Positions 1-8,545 of a DNA stretch of 64,000 bases are shown here, in pieces. Origin of the DNA: Nocardia kruczakiae NBRC 101016 (lineage in GTDB: Bacteria; Actinomycetota; Actinomycetes; Mycobacteriales; Mycobacteriaceae). Below the pieces are notes generated by a model that saw nothing but the letters and a program-made list of their open reading frames with translations, had not been told where the DNA came from and did no database searches. The stretch's first letter is position 1; the number at the start of each line of letters is the position of its first letter. The translations under genes and the position numbers were made by a program. The stretch lies in assembly GCF_001612965.1 (NCBI RefSeq), contig NZ_BDBL01000030.1, positions 61,120-125,119 on the forward strand, written 5' to 3'.

Positions 1-774
1 CGCGATATGGCGTGGGACTACCCGCTCGGGCTGATCGCACCGGCCGGCTTCGCCCTGCACGTCGCCCGCTATCTGCACGAATCACCCGCCGGCCGAGAAC
101 ATCTGGGCATGATCGCGGTGAAGAACCACCGTCACGGCGCGTCGAATCCCAAGGCGCGCTTGCGGTTCGAGATCTCGTTGGAGCAGGCCCTCGCGGCTCC
201 GATGGTGGTGGATCCGTTCGGCGTGTACGACTGCGCCCCGCAGAGCGACGGTGCCGCCGCGCTGATCCTCGCCGCCGACGATGTGGTGGACCGCTACACC
301 GATCGGCCGGTCTGGATCAGGGGAGTGGGCCTGGGCCTGGATTCGGTGATGCACCAGCACAAACGGGATATGACCACATTCCCGGCGACGGTCCGCGCCG
401 CGAAACAGGCCTTCGCGATGGCGGGGCTCACCCCGGCCGATATCGATGTCGCGGAGGTGCACGACTTTTTCACGGGCATCGAACTGATCAGCTACGAGGA
501 CCTCGGTTTCGCCGACCGCTTCGAGGCCTGCAAACTGGTCGACACGGGCGCGACCAGCGTGGGTGGCCCGTTGCCGGTGAATCCGAGCGGCGGATTGAAA
601 TCCAAGGGCCATCCGCCGGGGGCGACCGGTGTGGCGCAGTGCGTGGAGTTGTTCGAGCAGTTGCGTGGTCACGCCGTCAATCAGGTCGACGGGGCGCGAA
701 TCGGGTTGGCGCACAACCTCGGCGGCCCCACGGCGGTGTCGGCGGTGACGATTCTGGAGGGTCCCCACGGCTGA
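1..774 (+). CDS. Thiolase, SCPx type, C-terminal part (5' end outside window)
   Basis: Acyl-CoA thiolase of the lipid-transfer (SCPx) branch, which cleaves 3-ketoacyl-CoA in side-chain beta-oxidation. The reading frame is open from base 1, so the N-terminal half with the acylation cysteine lies outside the window; the ATG at 7 is internal. Visible are the conserved histidine region HDFFTGIEL, the GGLKSKGHPPGATG loop holding the catalytic histidine, and the closing HNLGGPTAVSAVTIL strand. SCPx-type thiolases are usually followed by a DUF35 OB-fold partner; the next gene, 1 bp downstream, does not look like one. The family is clear; the substrate (sterol side chain or other branched acyl chain) is not. 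Confidence 0.88.
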   Translation, partial: RDMAWDYPLGLIAPAGFALHVARYLHESPAGREHLGMIAVKNHRHGASNPKARLRFEISLEQALAAPMVVDPFGVYDCAPQSDGAAALILAADDVVDRYTDRPVWIRGVGLGLDSVMHQHKRDMTTFPATVRAAKQAFAMAGLTPADIDVAEVHDFFTGIELISYEDLGFADRFEACKLVDTGATSVGGPLPVNPSGGLKSKGHPPGATGVAQCVELFEQLRGHAVNQVDGARIGLAHNLGGPTAVSAVTILEGPHG

Positions 775-775
775 G

Positions 776-1159
776 ATGTCTCCGCGCTGCGAATCCGAGG
801 TCGTCGCGCTCGTCACCGGGCGCGTGGCCCGGCGGCGTGTGGTACTGGATTGGGCCGCCCATTATGTCGGCCGCGACGGAACGGTGCATGTCGTCTGTGA
901 CGGGACGCTGGCTCCGGCGCTGGTGAGTTCGATCATGGTCGGCATGTTCGTCGACGCCGAACAGGTCGAACATGCCGATTTCGCGCAGACCGCGATGCTG
1001 CTGTCGCCGCACGGCTGCAACTGGACGTGGCAGCACCTGCCCTTCGGCGCCGTCGGGCACGCGGTGGCCCTGGCGCGGCGCAAGAGCCTGCTCGCGGTGG
1101 TGCCGGCGCGGTCGCAATTGCTCCGGCCGCCGTCGGTCCGGATCGTCTGCCCGCAGTGA
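776..1159 (+). CDS. Hypothetical protein after the thiolase
   Basis: A 127-residue protein I do not recognise. Its codons are strongly G/C in third position, like the surrounding genes, which supports it as a real gene. The ATG lies just past the thiolase stop (TGAGATG), so it is probably translationally coupled. The sequence is soluble and mixed alpha/beta in character, with one Cys-Trp segment (HGCNWTWQH, near residue 80) and a basic C-terminal third. It lacks the zinc-ribbon cysteines of DUF35, the usual companion of SCPx-type thiolases. Position suggests an accessory to the thiolase, but this is only inference. Confidence 0.6.
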   Translation: MSPRCESEVVALVTGRVARRRVVLDWAAHYVGRDGTVHVVCDGTLAPALVSSIMVGMFVDAEQVEHADFAQTAMLLSPHGCNWTWQHLPFGAVGHAVALARRKSLLAVVPARSQLLRPPSVRIVCPQ

Positions 1160-1206
1160 GTGTCACTGCGCTACCCGGCAATCGGCAGCTGTGGGACACC
1201 TGTCCG

Positions 1207-1216
1207 AACTATAGTT
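1207..1216. promoter_or_regulatory. AT-rich palindrome upstream of esterase
   Basis: AACTATAGTT is a perfect 10-bp palindrome, extended imperfectly by CG on both sides, in the 85-bp gap before the hydrolase start at 1245. It is the most AT-rich spot in that gap and could be a promoter element or small operator. The start codon also has a clear ribosome-binding site (GAAGGAGA). Confidence 0.35.
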
Positions 1217-1244
1217 TCGTTTCGGGTGTGAGAAGGAGATCGCG

Positions 1245-2189
1245 ATGGACCTGTCTCTCGTAGCGCCGGAACTGCGCGGACCCGCGCGCTGGTTGCCGCC
1301 GCTGACGATCGGCCGCCGCTGGGCATTACGCCTGGTGCGCCTGGCCGCCGCCCACCGGCCCGCCCGACGGGTAGCGGGCGTGCGCGTCGAGCATCTCGCG
1401 GCCGGCCGCGTACCGCTGCGGATGTATCGCCCCACCGGTGCCCATTCGCCGGTCGCGGTGTTGTGGATCCACGGCGGCGGCTACGTCCTGGGCAGCCCGG
1501 TCCAGGACGACACCTTCTGCTCGATCACCGCCCGCGACCTCGGCGTCACGATCGTCTCGGTCGACTATCGCCTCGCACCCGAACATCCCTTCCCGGCTCC
1601 GCTGCAGGACTGCTGGATCGCATGGATGTGGCTGCAGCGCAACGCTTCCCGATTCGGTGTCGACCCCGCCCGGGTGGTTCTCGGTGGACAGAGCGCCGGC
1701 GGTGGACTGGCCGCGTGCCTGTGCCAGCGCCTCGTCGCCGACGGCGGCTCCCGCCCCGCCGCCCTCTGGCTGAGCGCGCCGATGCTCGACGACCGCACCG
1801 CCGCCCGCCGCGACCTGGACGCCCTGCGGCATCTCGGCTGGACCAACGACAACAACCTCTACGGCTGGAGCAGCTACCTCGCCACCCCGCCCGGCGCCTC
1901 CGACGTGCCCGAATTCGCCGTTGCCGCCCGCCGCGACGACCTCACCGGCACCCCGCCCACCTGGATCGGCGTCGGCACCATAGACCTGTTCCACGACGAG
2001 GACGTGGCCTACGCCGAGCGTCTTCGCGCGGCGGGCGTGGAGGTGGAACTCGACATCGTGCCGGGCGCGCCCCACGGTTTCGACAGCTGGGCGCCGGGGG
2101 CGGGACTTGCGCGGGAATTCCATGCACGGGCCCGGCGCTGGCTGGCTACGACGATGGGGTTGACCGTTCACGAGCGCGCGCGTCCCTGA
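1245..2189 (+). CDS. Alpha/beta hydrolase, HSL (lipase/esterase) family
   Basis: A 314-residue carboxylesterase of the hormone-sensitive-lipase family, expected to hydrolyse short or medium acyl esters. The oxyanion motif HGGGYVLG is near residue 76, the nucleophile elbow GQSAGGG near 149, the catalytic aspartate is probably in GTIDLFHDED near 246, and the histidine is in GAPHGFD near 273. Length is normal for the family and no signal peptide is seen, so it is probably cytoplasmic or membrane-associated. A GAAGGAGA ribosome-binding site precedes the ATG. It stands alone, with a hairpin after the stop codon. Confidence 0.88.
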   Translation: MDLSLVAPELRGPARWLPPLTIGRRWALRLVRLAAAHRPARRVAGVRVEHLAAGRVPLRMYRPTGAHSPVAVLWIHGGGYVLGSPVQDDTFCSITARDLGVTIVSVDYRLAPEHPFPAPLQDCWIAWMWLQRNASRFGVDPARVVLGGQSAGGGLAACLCQRLVADGGSRPAALWLSAPMLDDRTAARRDLDALRHLGWTNDNNLYGWSSYLATPPGASDVPEFAVAARRDDLTGTPPTWIGVGTIDLFHDEDVAYAERLRAAGVEVELDIVPGAPHGFDSWAPGAGLAREFHARARRWLATTMGLTVHERARP

Positions 2190-2211
2190 TCATCGTTTCT
2201 CCGACCACGTT

Positions 2212-2229
2212 TGCGTCGGTCCCGACGCA
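2212..2229. terminator. Short hairpin between convergent genes
   Basis: TGCGTCGG and CCGACGCA form a compact stem 23 bases after the hydrolase stop codon, in the gap between convergent genes. There is no U-run, as is common for actinobacterial terminators. The loop is very small, so the functional stem is nearer 7 bp. Confidence 0.4.
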
Positions 2230-2333
2230 GGTGTCGCCCCATCGGGCTCCGAACTGACTCCGCGGTGTAGTTCATGGCGCTGCATGGTGTTCGACAGAAT
2301 CGAATACATTGCGAGCCAGCGACTTTCGCGTCG

Positions 2334-2903
2334 TCAGCTCCGGGTGTTCTTGCGGTGGGTGGCGTTGAAGCGTGCTTTCTTCTGGCGGTTACCGCAGGTG
2401 TTCATATCGCACCATTTGCGGGTGCGGCTCTGGCTGGTGTCGAAGAAGGCGGCTCGGCACGTCGGCGAAGCGCACAAGGCCAATTTTCCGTCTCGCTCGC
2501 CGGAGATGATGTCGATCGCGTCGGCGGCGATGACGCCCAGTGCGTCTTCGACGCAGGAGGGCGAACTGAGCCGCCATCGGCGATGGCCCTCGGGCGTCAG
2601 GATTGCCGCGGCCCGGCCCTGAATGCTGCCGTCGTTGATGATTCGGACGGCAGACGCGGGAAGCGCGTCGCCGAGTGCGGCCGCTGTCGCGGCGGCGTGT
2701 ATTGCTTCCCTCAATTCCCGGGCCAGGTCGAGCTGGGCGGGGGTGCAGGAATCGACGGCCAGGCCGTTCACCTCCAGCCAATCGACGAGTCGCTGCGGTG
2801 TGGGAATGCGTTCCACAGGCTCGCCGTGCCGCTCCGACAGAGTGCCCGTGAAGCTGGTCGCCAGCACGGTGCCGAGGCGGAAATCAGGAAACCCAGCAGG
2901 CAT
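2334..2903 (-). CDS. CGNR zinc-finger (ABATE-domain) regulator
   Basis: A 189-residue protein of the ABATE/CGNR family, thought to act as stress- or metabolite-responsive transcription regulators. The C-terminal zinc finger is complete: CASPTCRAAFFD followed by WCDMNTCGNR and a basic tail (QKKARFNATHRKNTRS) suited to DNA contact. The N-terminal 120 residues are the ABATE sensor-like region. It is divergent from the epoxide hydrolase at 3007. Two near-identical operator-like sites lie between them, one overlapping this gene's own ribosome-binding region, which suggests autorepression and control of the hydrolase. Confidence 0.88.
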   Translation of the reverse strand: MPAGFPDFRLGTVLATSFTGTLSERHGEPVERIPTPQRLVDWLEVNGLAVDSCTPAQLDLARELREAIHAAATAAALGDALPASAVRIINDGSIQGRAAAILTPEGHRRWRLSSPSCVEDALGVIAADAIDIISGERDGKLALCASPTCRAAFFDTSQSRTRKWCDMNTCGNRQKKARFNATHRKNTRS

Positions 2904-2905
2904 GG

Positions 2906-2965
2906 AACCACCTTAGCTGGTTGCGGCCTGCCACGCCGTCATGTTAGAACCGTCTTAGCCGGTTC
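2906..2965. promoter_or_regulatory. Paired operator-like inverted repeats, CGNR/epoxide hydrolase
   Basis: Two sites share one design. Site 1 is AACCA-CCTTAGC-TGGTT (2906-2922). Site 2 is GAACCG-TCTTAGC-CGGTTC (2947-2965). Each has 5-6 bp arms around a 7-base spacer ending in CTTAGC. A further half-site, TAGCCGGTT, lies at about 2977-2985. Site 1 covers the ribosome-binding region of the CGNR gene and site 2 sits about 40 bp before the epoxide hydrolase. The repeated spacer sequence makes chance unlikely. Assignment to the CGNR protein is inferred from position. Confidence 0.6.
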
Positions 2966-3006
2966 ACGACAGGCGGTAGCCGGTTCCGCGATGACCAGGA
3001 GGTCTC

Positions 3007-4209
3007 ATGTCCGCACTCGGCCACCTCGATCCGATGTCCACGTCCGATTCCATCGACGTACAACCATGTGAAGCCCGCGCAACCGACGCCGACCTCGACG
3101 ACCTGCGAGCTCGATTGGCCGCCGCTCGACTACCGGAGGCCGAGACGGTCTCCGGCGCCGCGCCCGGCCCTCAGCGATGGGCACAGGGCGTTCCTCTTGC
3201 GGACCTCGTCGATGTCGTGAACTACTGGCGCACCGAGTACGACTGGCGGTCGTTCGAAGAGCGCCTCGATCGAATCGGCCAGTACCGCACCACAATCGAT
3301 GGCCTGGGAATCCACTTCCTGCATCGGCGATCCGCACGGGCGGATGCCACTCCTCTGATCCTGACGCACGGTTGGCCGGGCAGCATCGCCGAATTCATCG
3401 ATGTAGTAGACGAATTGGCGGATCCGAAAGACGCGGCCGCGCCCGCGTTCCACATCGTGGTCCCGTCGCTACCGGGCTTCGGCTACAGCGATAAACCGGC
3501 CACCACCGGGTGGGGCACCGAAAAGATCGCTGCCGCATGGGTGGAACTGATGGACAGGCTCGGCTACCGGAAGTTCCTGGCCCACGGCGGCGACTGGGGA
3601 GGCAATATCACCACGGTTCTCGGCGGCAGGTTCCCGGAACACGTTCTCGGCATCCACTCGCTGTTCGCGGAAGCGCCGCCCGGGATGCCAACGGACGGTC
3701 TGACCGCGACCGAACGCCAGTGGGCCGAGGAAACCCGTCATTTCTGGCGCCACCGCGCCGCCTACGCGAAACAGCAGGCCACCCGGCCGCAGACCATCGG
3801 CTACGCGCTCGTCGACTCACCGGTCGGACTCCTCGCCTGGATCCTCGACAAATTCGCCGAATGGAGCGACACCGAAGACAGCCCGTTCGAAACGATCTCC
3901 AGAGACCGCATTCTCGACGATGTCACCCTGTATTGGCTGACACGCACCGGCGCATCCGCAGCCCGCATCTACTACGAAAGCCACAACTCACTCGACCCCG
4001 ACCTCCGAGTCGACGTCCCCGCGGCGATCACCATGTACCCCCGCGACATCGAGAAGTCGCCGCGCCCCTGGGCGGAAAAGCGGTACCGCCAGATCGTCCG
4101 ATGGAACGCACCCGAATTCGGTGGACATTTCCCTTCGCTGGAAGTTCCCGAGTATTTCGTCAACGACCTGCGAGAAGGTCTCGCCGCGGTACTGGCCGCC
4201 CAGCGGTGA
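3007..4209 (+). CDS. Epoxide hydrolase (EHN-domain alpha/beta hydrolase)
   Basis: A 400-residue protein of the microsomal-epoxide-hydrolase-like family, which opens epoxides to diols through an aspartyl ester intermediate. The N-terminal EHN region covers about residues 15-120. The HGWPGS oxyanion motif follows near 121, the substrate-lid entry LPGFGYSDKP near 158, and the nucleophile is the aspartate in HGGDWGG near 196. The acid is probably in the YESHNS-to-MYPRDIE region near 320-345 and the histidine in GGHFPSLE near 375. A strong AGGAGG precedes the ATG. It is divergent from the CGNR regulator, which probably controls it. Confidence 0.9.
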   Translation: MSALGHLDPMSTSDSIDVQPCEARATDADLDDLRARLAAARLPEAETVSGAAPGPQRWAQGVPLADLVDVVNYWRTEYDWRSFEERLDRIGQYRTTIDGLGIHFLHRRSARADATPLILTHGWPGSIAEFIDVVDELADPKDAAAPAFHIVVPSLPGFGYSDKPATTGWGTEKIAAAWVELMDRLGYRKFLAHGGDWGGNITTVLGGRFPEHVLGIHSLFAEAPPGMPTDGLTATERQWAEETRHFWRHRAAYAKQQATRPQTIGYALVDSPVGLLAWILDKFAEWSDTEDSPFETISRDRILDDVTLYWLTRTGASAARIYYESHNSLDPDLRVDVPAAITMYPRDIEKSPRPWAEKRYRQIVRWNAPEFGGHFPSLEVPEYFVNDLREGLAAVLAAQR

Positions 4210-4255
4210 ACGCGGATGAGCCGGACGTCCCGGCCCACTGGGTACAGTCGGGGAA

Positions 4256-4711
4256 GTGGGGAGTGAATGTCTGATCTGTAATAAGCACCGTGGTGTCGGC
4301 CGCCTGGTCGGTCCGGTCATCTACGCCGGCGATCTGGTGGTCGTGACACACCGTCCGCTGTCCGAGGGGGCACCGATGCCCGGGTACCTGTTCGTCGAAA
4401 CCAGGCGTCATGTACCAACTTTGGCCGATTTGACCGACGATGAAGGTGCCGCTGTCGGGTGGGCGGTCCGTCGGTCCGCCTACGCGCTGCGGACGGAACT
4501 CGCTCCTGAGTTCGTGTTCTCCGTAATCACCGGCCGAAGCGTCGCGCACTTTCATCAGCATGTATTCGTTCGCCCTGAAGGTACGCCCGAGGTCGTGAAC
4601 TGGTTCGACAGCGACTCGTGGGACGGCGGCCCGCGCATCGGGCAATCCGCCCTGACTGTGCTGTGCGAACGTCTTTCCGCACATTTCGTGCAGGGGGACG
4701 AGCCGAAGTAG
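4256..4711 (+). CDS. HIT-family hydrolase
   Basis: A 151-residue histidine-triad protein, a family of nucleotide hydrolases or transferases acting on nucleotidyl-phosphoramidates or dinucleoside polyphosphates. The catalytic triad HFHQHVF is near residue 100 and the N-terminal CLIC pair resembles the metal-binding end of some HIT proteins. The start is GTG, chosen because the conserved N-terminus begins there; the preceding GGGGAA is a weak ribosome-binding site. It lies 46 bp after the epoxide hydrolase and may be cotranscribed with it. Confidence 0.85.
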   Translation: MGSECLICNKHRGVGRLVGPVIYAGDLVVVTHRPLSEGAPMPGYLFVETRRHVPTLADLTDDEGAAVGWAVRRSAYALRTELAPEFVFSVITGRSVAHFHQHVFVRPEGTPEVVNWFDSDSWDGGPRIGQSALTVLCERLSAHFVQGDEPK

Positions 4712-4750
4712 TACGCCGGCAATCCGGCAGCACCCGCATAGGTGTAGTTA

Positions 4751-4764
4751 CCAATCGCGATTGG
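4751..4764. promoter_or_regulatory. 14-bp perfect palindrome in intergenic gap
   Basis: CCAATCGCGATTGG is a perfect palindrome in the 186-bp gap between the HIT gene and the secreted-protein gene. Downstream, a TTGACA box occurs at 4819-4824 and TTTGAC at 4842-4847, either of which could be a -35 element for the gene at 4898; no convincing -10 follows. The palindrome could be an operator. Confidence 0.35.
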
Positions 4765-4897
4765 CGCCGATGAGCCACAACACCGCAGCCGGGTCGGCGC
4801 CGGCCGGCCGCCGGGCCCTTGACACGGCGTCACGCGTGGCGTTTGACTGGTGCACTACCTCGTGTTACCTCGCGCGATGATTCGGAGAGGTTGACGT

Positions 4898-5803
4898 ATG
4901 CAGCGCATCGGGTTGGCAGGGCTCGGTCGCCGGCGGGGATCGAGTTGCCGGGGAGTCAGTGTGGTGGCGGTCCTGATCGGGCTCTGCGTCGTCTCGCTGG
5001 GGGTGGCTCGGACGGCGACGGGCGAACCGGTGGCAACCGCTGCCGACACCGGGTTTGCCGTTCCCTTCTCCGGTGCGCCGGGATATGAGCAGGTGGCGCC
5101 GACGCAGATGGTGAGCCCGGATCAGTTGAATCAGCCGCTGGGGGAGGCGGCGGCGGATCGGGTCGCCGCGCAGATCGGGCTGGACCGCGCGGATGCGTTG
5201 ACCGATCAGCAGTATCAGGACCTCAGCTCCGGTGGGGGAGTCGGCGGTGATCGTGACGCGGCGAATGTGATCAATGCGTGTGTCGACATCCTCGCCAATA
5301 CGGTTGGCCGCCCGATCTATTCCGATGTCGCGGGGCGACGCACGCCCTCGACGCTGGGGAGCTACGGGCTGTATGTGAATCCGAGCGGCATGTTGGAGAG
5401 CCCGGCCAACGCGGATGCGCCGACGCGGCAGGTGAACACCCTGATCGCGCCCGGCGGATATGTGGGTAACTGGTTGCGGGACAACGGTGCGACTCGGAGT
5501 CTGATCGCGCTGTACCGGTCGGCCTATACGGTGCAGGCGGCCTACGGGTTTGTGGCGCAACAGATTTCGGGTGCGGCCCAGCTGGTCACCAATACGAAGG
5601 GAAATGAGAGCACCGTGGTCGGCATGTCGATGGCGCCGCCGCTGTGGATCGTGAACTTCGCGCTGATCTACATTTTGAAGCCCTCGCTGGCGGCCGCGAT
5701 GCCCGCCTACTGGGCACCCATTCCGGGCCCAGTGGTCGATGCCGTCAAGGCGAGTCCCACCGGGCAGGTTCCGTTCGCGGAGTACGCCTCCTATCTCCGG
5801 TGA
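4898..5803 (+). CDS. Secreted protein of unknown function
   Basis: A 301-residue exported protein. It has a basic start (GLGRRRGSSCR), a hydrophobic stretch at about residues 18-38 (SVVAVLIGLCVVSLGVA) and a likely cleavage near residue 42. The mature part has no catalytic motif I recognise. It contains a Gly-rich turn near 110, one cysteine in NVINACVDI and a second hydrophobic stretch near 245-260 (LWIVNFALIYILKP) that could be an amphipathic or membrane-inserting helix. A GGAGAGG ribosome-binding site supports the ATG. It looks like the many secreted mycolata proteins of unknown role. Confidence 0.75.
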   Translation: MQRIGLAGLGRRRGSSCRGVSVVAVLIGLCVVSLGVARTATGEPVATAADTGFAVPFSGAPGYEQVAPTQMVSPDQLNQPLGEAAADRVAAQIGLDRADALTDQQYQDLSSGGGVGGDRDAANVINACVDILANTVGRPIYSDVAGRRTPSTLGSYGLYVNPSGMLESPANADAPTRQVNTLIAPGGYVGNWLRDNGATRSLIALYRSAYTVQAAYGFVAQQISGAAQLVTNTKGNESTVVGMSMAPPLWIVNFALIYILKPSLAAAMPAYWAPIPGPVVDAVKASPTGQVPFAEYASYLR

Positions 5804-5873
5804 GTCCCGAACGCGGTTCGGCAGGGGCGATTCCCCGCGGTCCAGCCATCCCGGCCGCGGTTAGAGTCGGGGC

Positions 5874-7805
5874 ATGAGTAGCGAACCGCTTGCACTGCCC
5901 GCGGCCGGGTGGCCGGACTGGCTCGGCGATTACGTCCGCGACCGGCTGCGGACGGCTGCGGACACGGTCGAGCAGCTGAAGGCCGCTACCCCGGGCGACA
6001 CCGCGGATGTGCTCGGACTGTGGAACGACGCCGATATCGCGTTGCGCGGGGCCGATTCGGCCGCGCACCTGTTCGCCGAGGTCCACCCCGATTCCGAGGT
6101 GCGCCGGCTGGCCGAGGAACTGGTCCAAGACGTCGACCGGGCCAGGACCGAGCGAGATCTCGACCGCGCCCTCTACGACATCGTCGCCGCCACCGACTCC
6201 TCGCACCTGGACGAGGTGTCGGCGCGCATGCGCGCGCATGTGCTGCGCGATTTCCGGCGCAGCGGTGTGGACCGTGACGAGGGAACCCGGAGTCGGCTGC
6301 GGGAGATCTCCGAGCGGCTCACCGTGCTCGAACAGGAATTCGGCCGGGCCATCCGGGAAGACGTCCGCTCGATCCGGGTCTCACCCGGCACACTCGAGGG
6401 ACTGCCCGCGGATTTCGTCACCGCGCATCCGCCCGCGGCGGACGGGCTCGTCACGGTCACCACCGACTATCCGGATTATCTGCCGTTTCGCACCTACGCC
6501 CAGGATGCCGATGCCCGCCGCGCCCTTACCGTGGAGTTCGAAAGCCGCGGGTGGCCCGCCAACGACGCTGTGCTGCACGAGATTCTGGATCTTCGGGCCG
6601 AGAAGGCCCGGCTGCTCGGCTTCGACAGCTGGCCCGATTACGACGCCGACGTGAAGATGATCGGCAGCGGCCACGCCATCGCCGAATTCATCGAGCGCAT
6701 CGCGAGCGCCGCCGACGCCGCGGGCCGGCGCGACCTCGAGACGCTGCTCGCCCGCCGCCGCGAGGACGAGCCCACCGCCACCTCCCTCGACCGCTCCGAG
6801 GTCGGCTACTACACCGAACTCGTGCGCCGCGAACAGTACGACGTCGACGCCCGGGAGGTGCGCCGCTATTTCGATTTCCCGCGTGTGCGGGCGGGTCTGC
6901 TCGAGGTCACCGGCCGCCTCTTCGGACTGGAGTACCGGCCCGTCGACGTAGCGCGCTGGCACGAGGACGTCGCCGTCTACGACGTCTACGCCGACGGTGA
7001 ACGACGCGGGCGGATTTATCTGGACCTGCATCCCCGCGAGGGCAAATACAAGCACGCCGCGCAATTCGACCTCGTCGGCGGTGTCGCCGGGAAGCTCCTG
7101 CCCGAGGGCGTGCTGGTGTGCAACTTCTCTCGCGGACTGATGGAACACCAGCACGTCGTCACGTTGTTCCACGAATTCGGGCATCTGATCCACCACGTCG
7201 TGGGCGGGCATCAGAACTGGGCGCGCTTCTCCGGTGTCGCCACGGAATGGGATTTCGTCGAGGCCCCGTCGCAGATGCTGGAGGAATGGGCCTGGGACGC
7301 AACCATTCTCGCCACCTTCGCCGTCGACGAGACCGGCGCGCCCATCCCGGCCGAACTGGTCGAGCGCATGCGGGCGGCGAAGGAATTCGGTAAGGGCATT
7401 TCGGTCCTCACGCAGGTCGGCTACACCGAGATCTCCTATCTGCTGCATCAGGATCGGCCGGCCGACCACGACCCGGTGGTTGTCGATGCCGTGACGCGGC
7501 ACAGCGGGATAGCCGAGGTGCCGCGAACCCATTTCCAAGCGTCGTTCGGACATCTGGCCGGCTATACCTCGGCGTATTACACCTACCTGTGGAGCCTGGT
7601 GATCGCGAAGGATCTGTTCTCCGCGTTCGACGCCGGCGATCTGTTCGATCCCATTGTGGCGCAACGGTATCGCGACAGTATCCTCGCGCCGGGTGGTTCC
7701 CGCGACGCGGCCGATTCGGTGGCGGACTTCCTCGGCCGTCCGTTCACCTTCGACGCATTCGCGGCCTGGCTGGACCGTGCGCCCATACCTCATACACCGG
7801 CGTAA
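5874..7805 (+). CDS. M3-family zinc oligopeptidase
   Basis: A 643-residue cytoplasmic metallopeptidase of the thimet oligopeptidase/Dcp family, which degrades short peptides. The HEXXH zinc site is HEFGHLIHH near residue 425, with the third zinc ligand a glutamate about 25 residues on, in the WDFVEAPSQMLEEW segment typical of M3 enzymes. A C-terminal FGHLAGYTSAYYTYLWS segment carries the conserved His and Tyr residues of the substrate pocket. Length matches full-size M3A enzymes and there is no signal peptide. It is a single-gene unit ending convergently with the Nudix gene. Confidence 0.92.
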   Translation: MSSEPLALPAAGWPDWLGDYVRDRLRTAADTVEQLKAATPGDTADVLGLWNDADIALRGADSAAHLFAEVHPDSEVRRLAEELVQDVDRARTERDLDRALYDIVAATDSSHLDEVSARMRAHVLRDFRRSGVDRDEGTRSRLREISERLTVLEQEFGRAIREDVRSIRVSPGTLEGLPADFVTAHPPAADGLVTVTTDYPDYLPFRTYAQDADARRALTVEFESRGWPANDAVLHEILDLRAEKARLLGFDSWPDYDADVKMIGSGHAIAEFIERIASAADAAGRRDLETLLARRREDEPTATSLDRSEVGYYTELVRREQYDVDAREVRRYFDFPRVRAGLLEVTGRLFGLEYRPVDVARWHEDVAVYDVYADGERRGRIYLDLHPREGKYKHAAQFDLVGGVAGKLLPEGVLVCNFSRGLMEHQHVVTLFHEFGHLIHHVVGGHQNWARFSGVATEWDFVEAPSQMLEEWAWDATILATFAVDETGAPIPAELVERMRAAKEFGKGISVLTQVGYTEISYLLHQDRPADHDPVVVDAVTRHSGIAEVPRTHFQASFGHLAGYTSAYYTYLWSLVIAKDLFSAFDAGDLFDPIVAQRYRDSILAPGGSRDAADSVADFLGRPFTFDAFAAWLDRAPIPHTPA

Positions 7806-7861
7806 CCCGAGAAGTCGTTCCACAAGCGCCCGGCTGCCCCGGTGACACGACGGGGGTTCGC

Positions 7862-8473
7862 CTACTTGTGCGTCCAATCGGGTTGCAGCAGATCCGCCAC
7901 CCGGGTATCGCGGCCGAGAAGCACGACATCGCGGAATTGCAGCAGGATGGCGCCGGTCGGTGCGTGGATCGTCATCGAGTCGCCGATCCTGAGCTGCAGC
8001 AGCCGGGAGCCGTCCGGCCGGTCGACCCAGTGCGGCACATCGTCGGCCGCGAGCCGGTCGAGCCGCACGAAATGCACGGCATGCACCTCGTCGTCGTTGG
8101 GGTAGAGGGCGCCGGGATCGTCGAGCGCGACGACGATGGGGGTGATCGCGAAACCGGACGCCGCCGGGAAGTCGTCGAGCCTGCCCAGGACACTGGTGGG
8201 CGGGGCGACCAGGCCGATTTCCTCGTGCAGTTCGCGTAATCCCGCCGCGACGGCGGTCTCGTCACCGTCGACCCGGCCTCCGGGCAACGCCCACTGCCCC
8301 GCATTGCGTCCGCGATAGGCGCGTTTGATCACGACCACGCACGGCTGCCCGTCGTGTTCCAGTACACACAGCACAACGCTCGCGCGTCGCATTCCGGGCA
8401 CGTCCGCGACCGTTCGAAACTCGAACTCGCGCAAGCGGCCCGCGGCGAGTTCCCGGAAATCCTGCACACTCAT
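7862..8473 (-). CDS. Nudix hydrolase, CoA-pyrophosphatase-like
   Basis: A 203-residue Nudix enzyme that would hydrolyse a nucleoside diphosphate linked to another group. The Nudix box reads GGRVDGDETAVAAGLRELHEEIGL (split as GX5EX7REXXEEXG), near residues 65-88. The flanking pattern (YRGRNAGQWALPGG before the box, then a proline-rich segment after it) resembles the CoA pyrophosphatase group, which would fit the CoA-heavy surroundings, but the substrate is not proven. It is a single gene transcribed away from the NmrA-like gene upstream. Confidence 0.85.
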   Translation of the reverse strand: MSVQDFRELAAGRLREFEFRTVADVPGMRRASVVLCVLEHDGQPCVVVIKRAYRGRNAGQWALPGGRVDGDETAVAAGLRELHEEIGLVAPPTSVLGRLDDFPAASGFAITPIVVALDDPGALYPNDDEVHAVHFVRLDRLAADDVPHWVDRPDGSRLLQLRIGDSMTIHAPTGAILLQFRDVVLLGRDTRVADLLQPDWTHK

Positions 8474-8545
8474 ACCTCGATGGTGTCAGTACCGGCCCCG
8501 GCGTGATCCGCCCGGTCCGCACGGACGGCAACCGATGCGCGCGGA

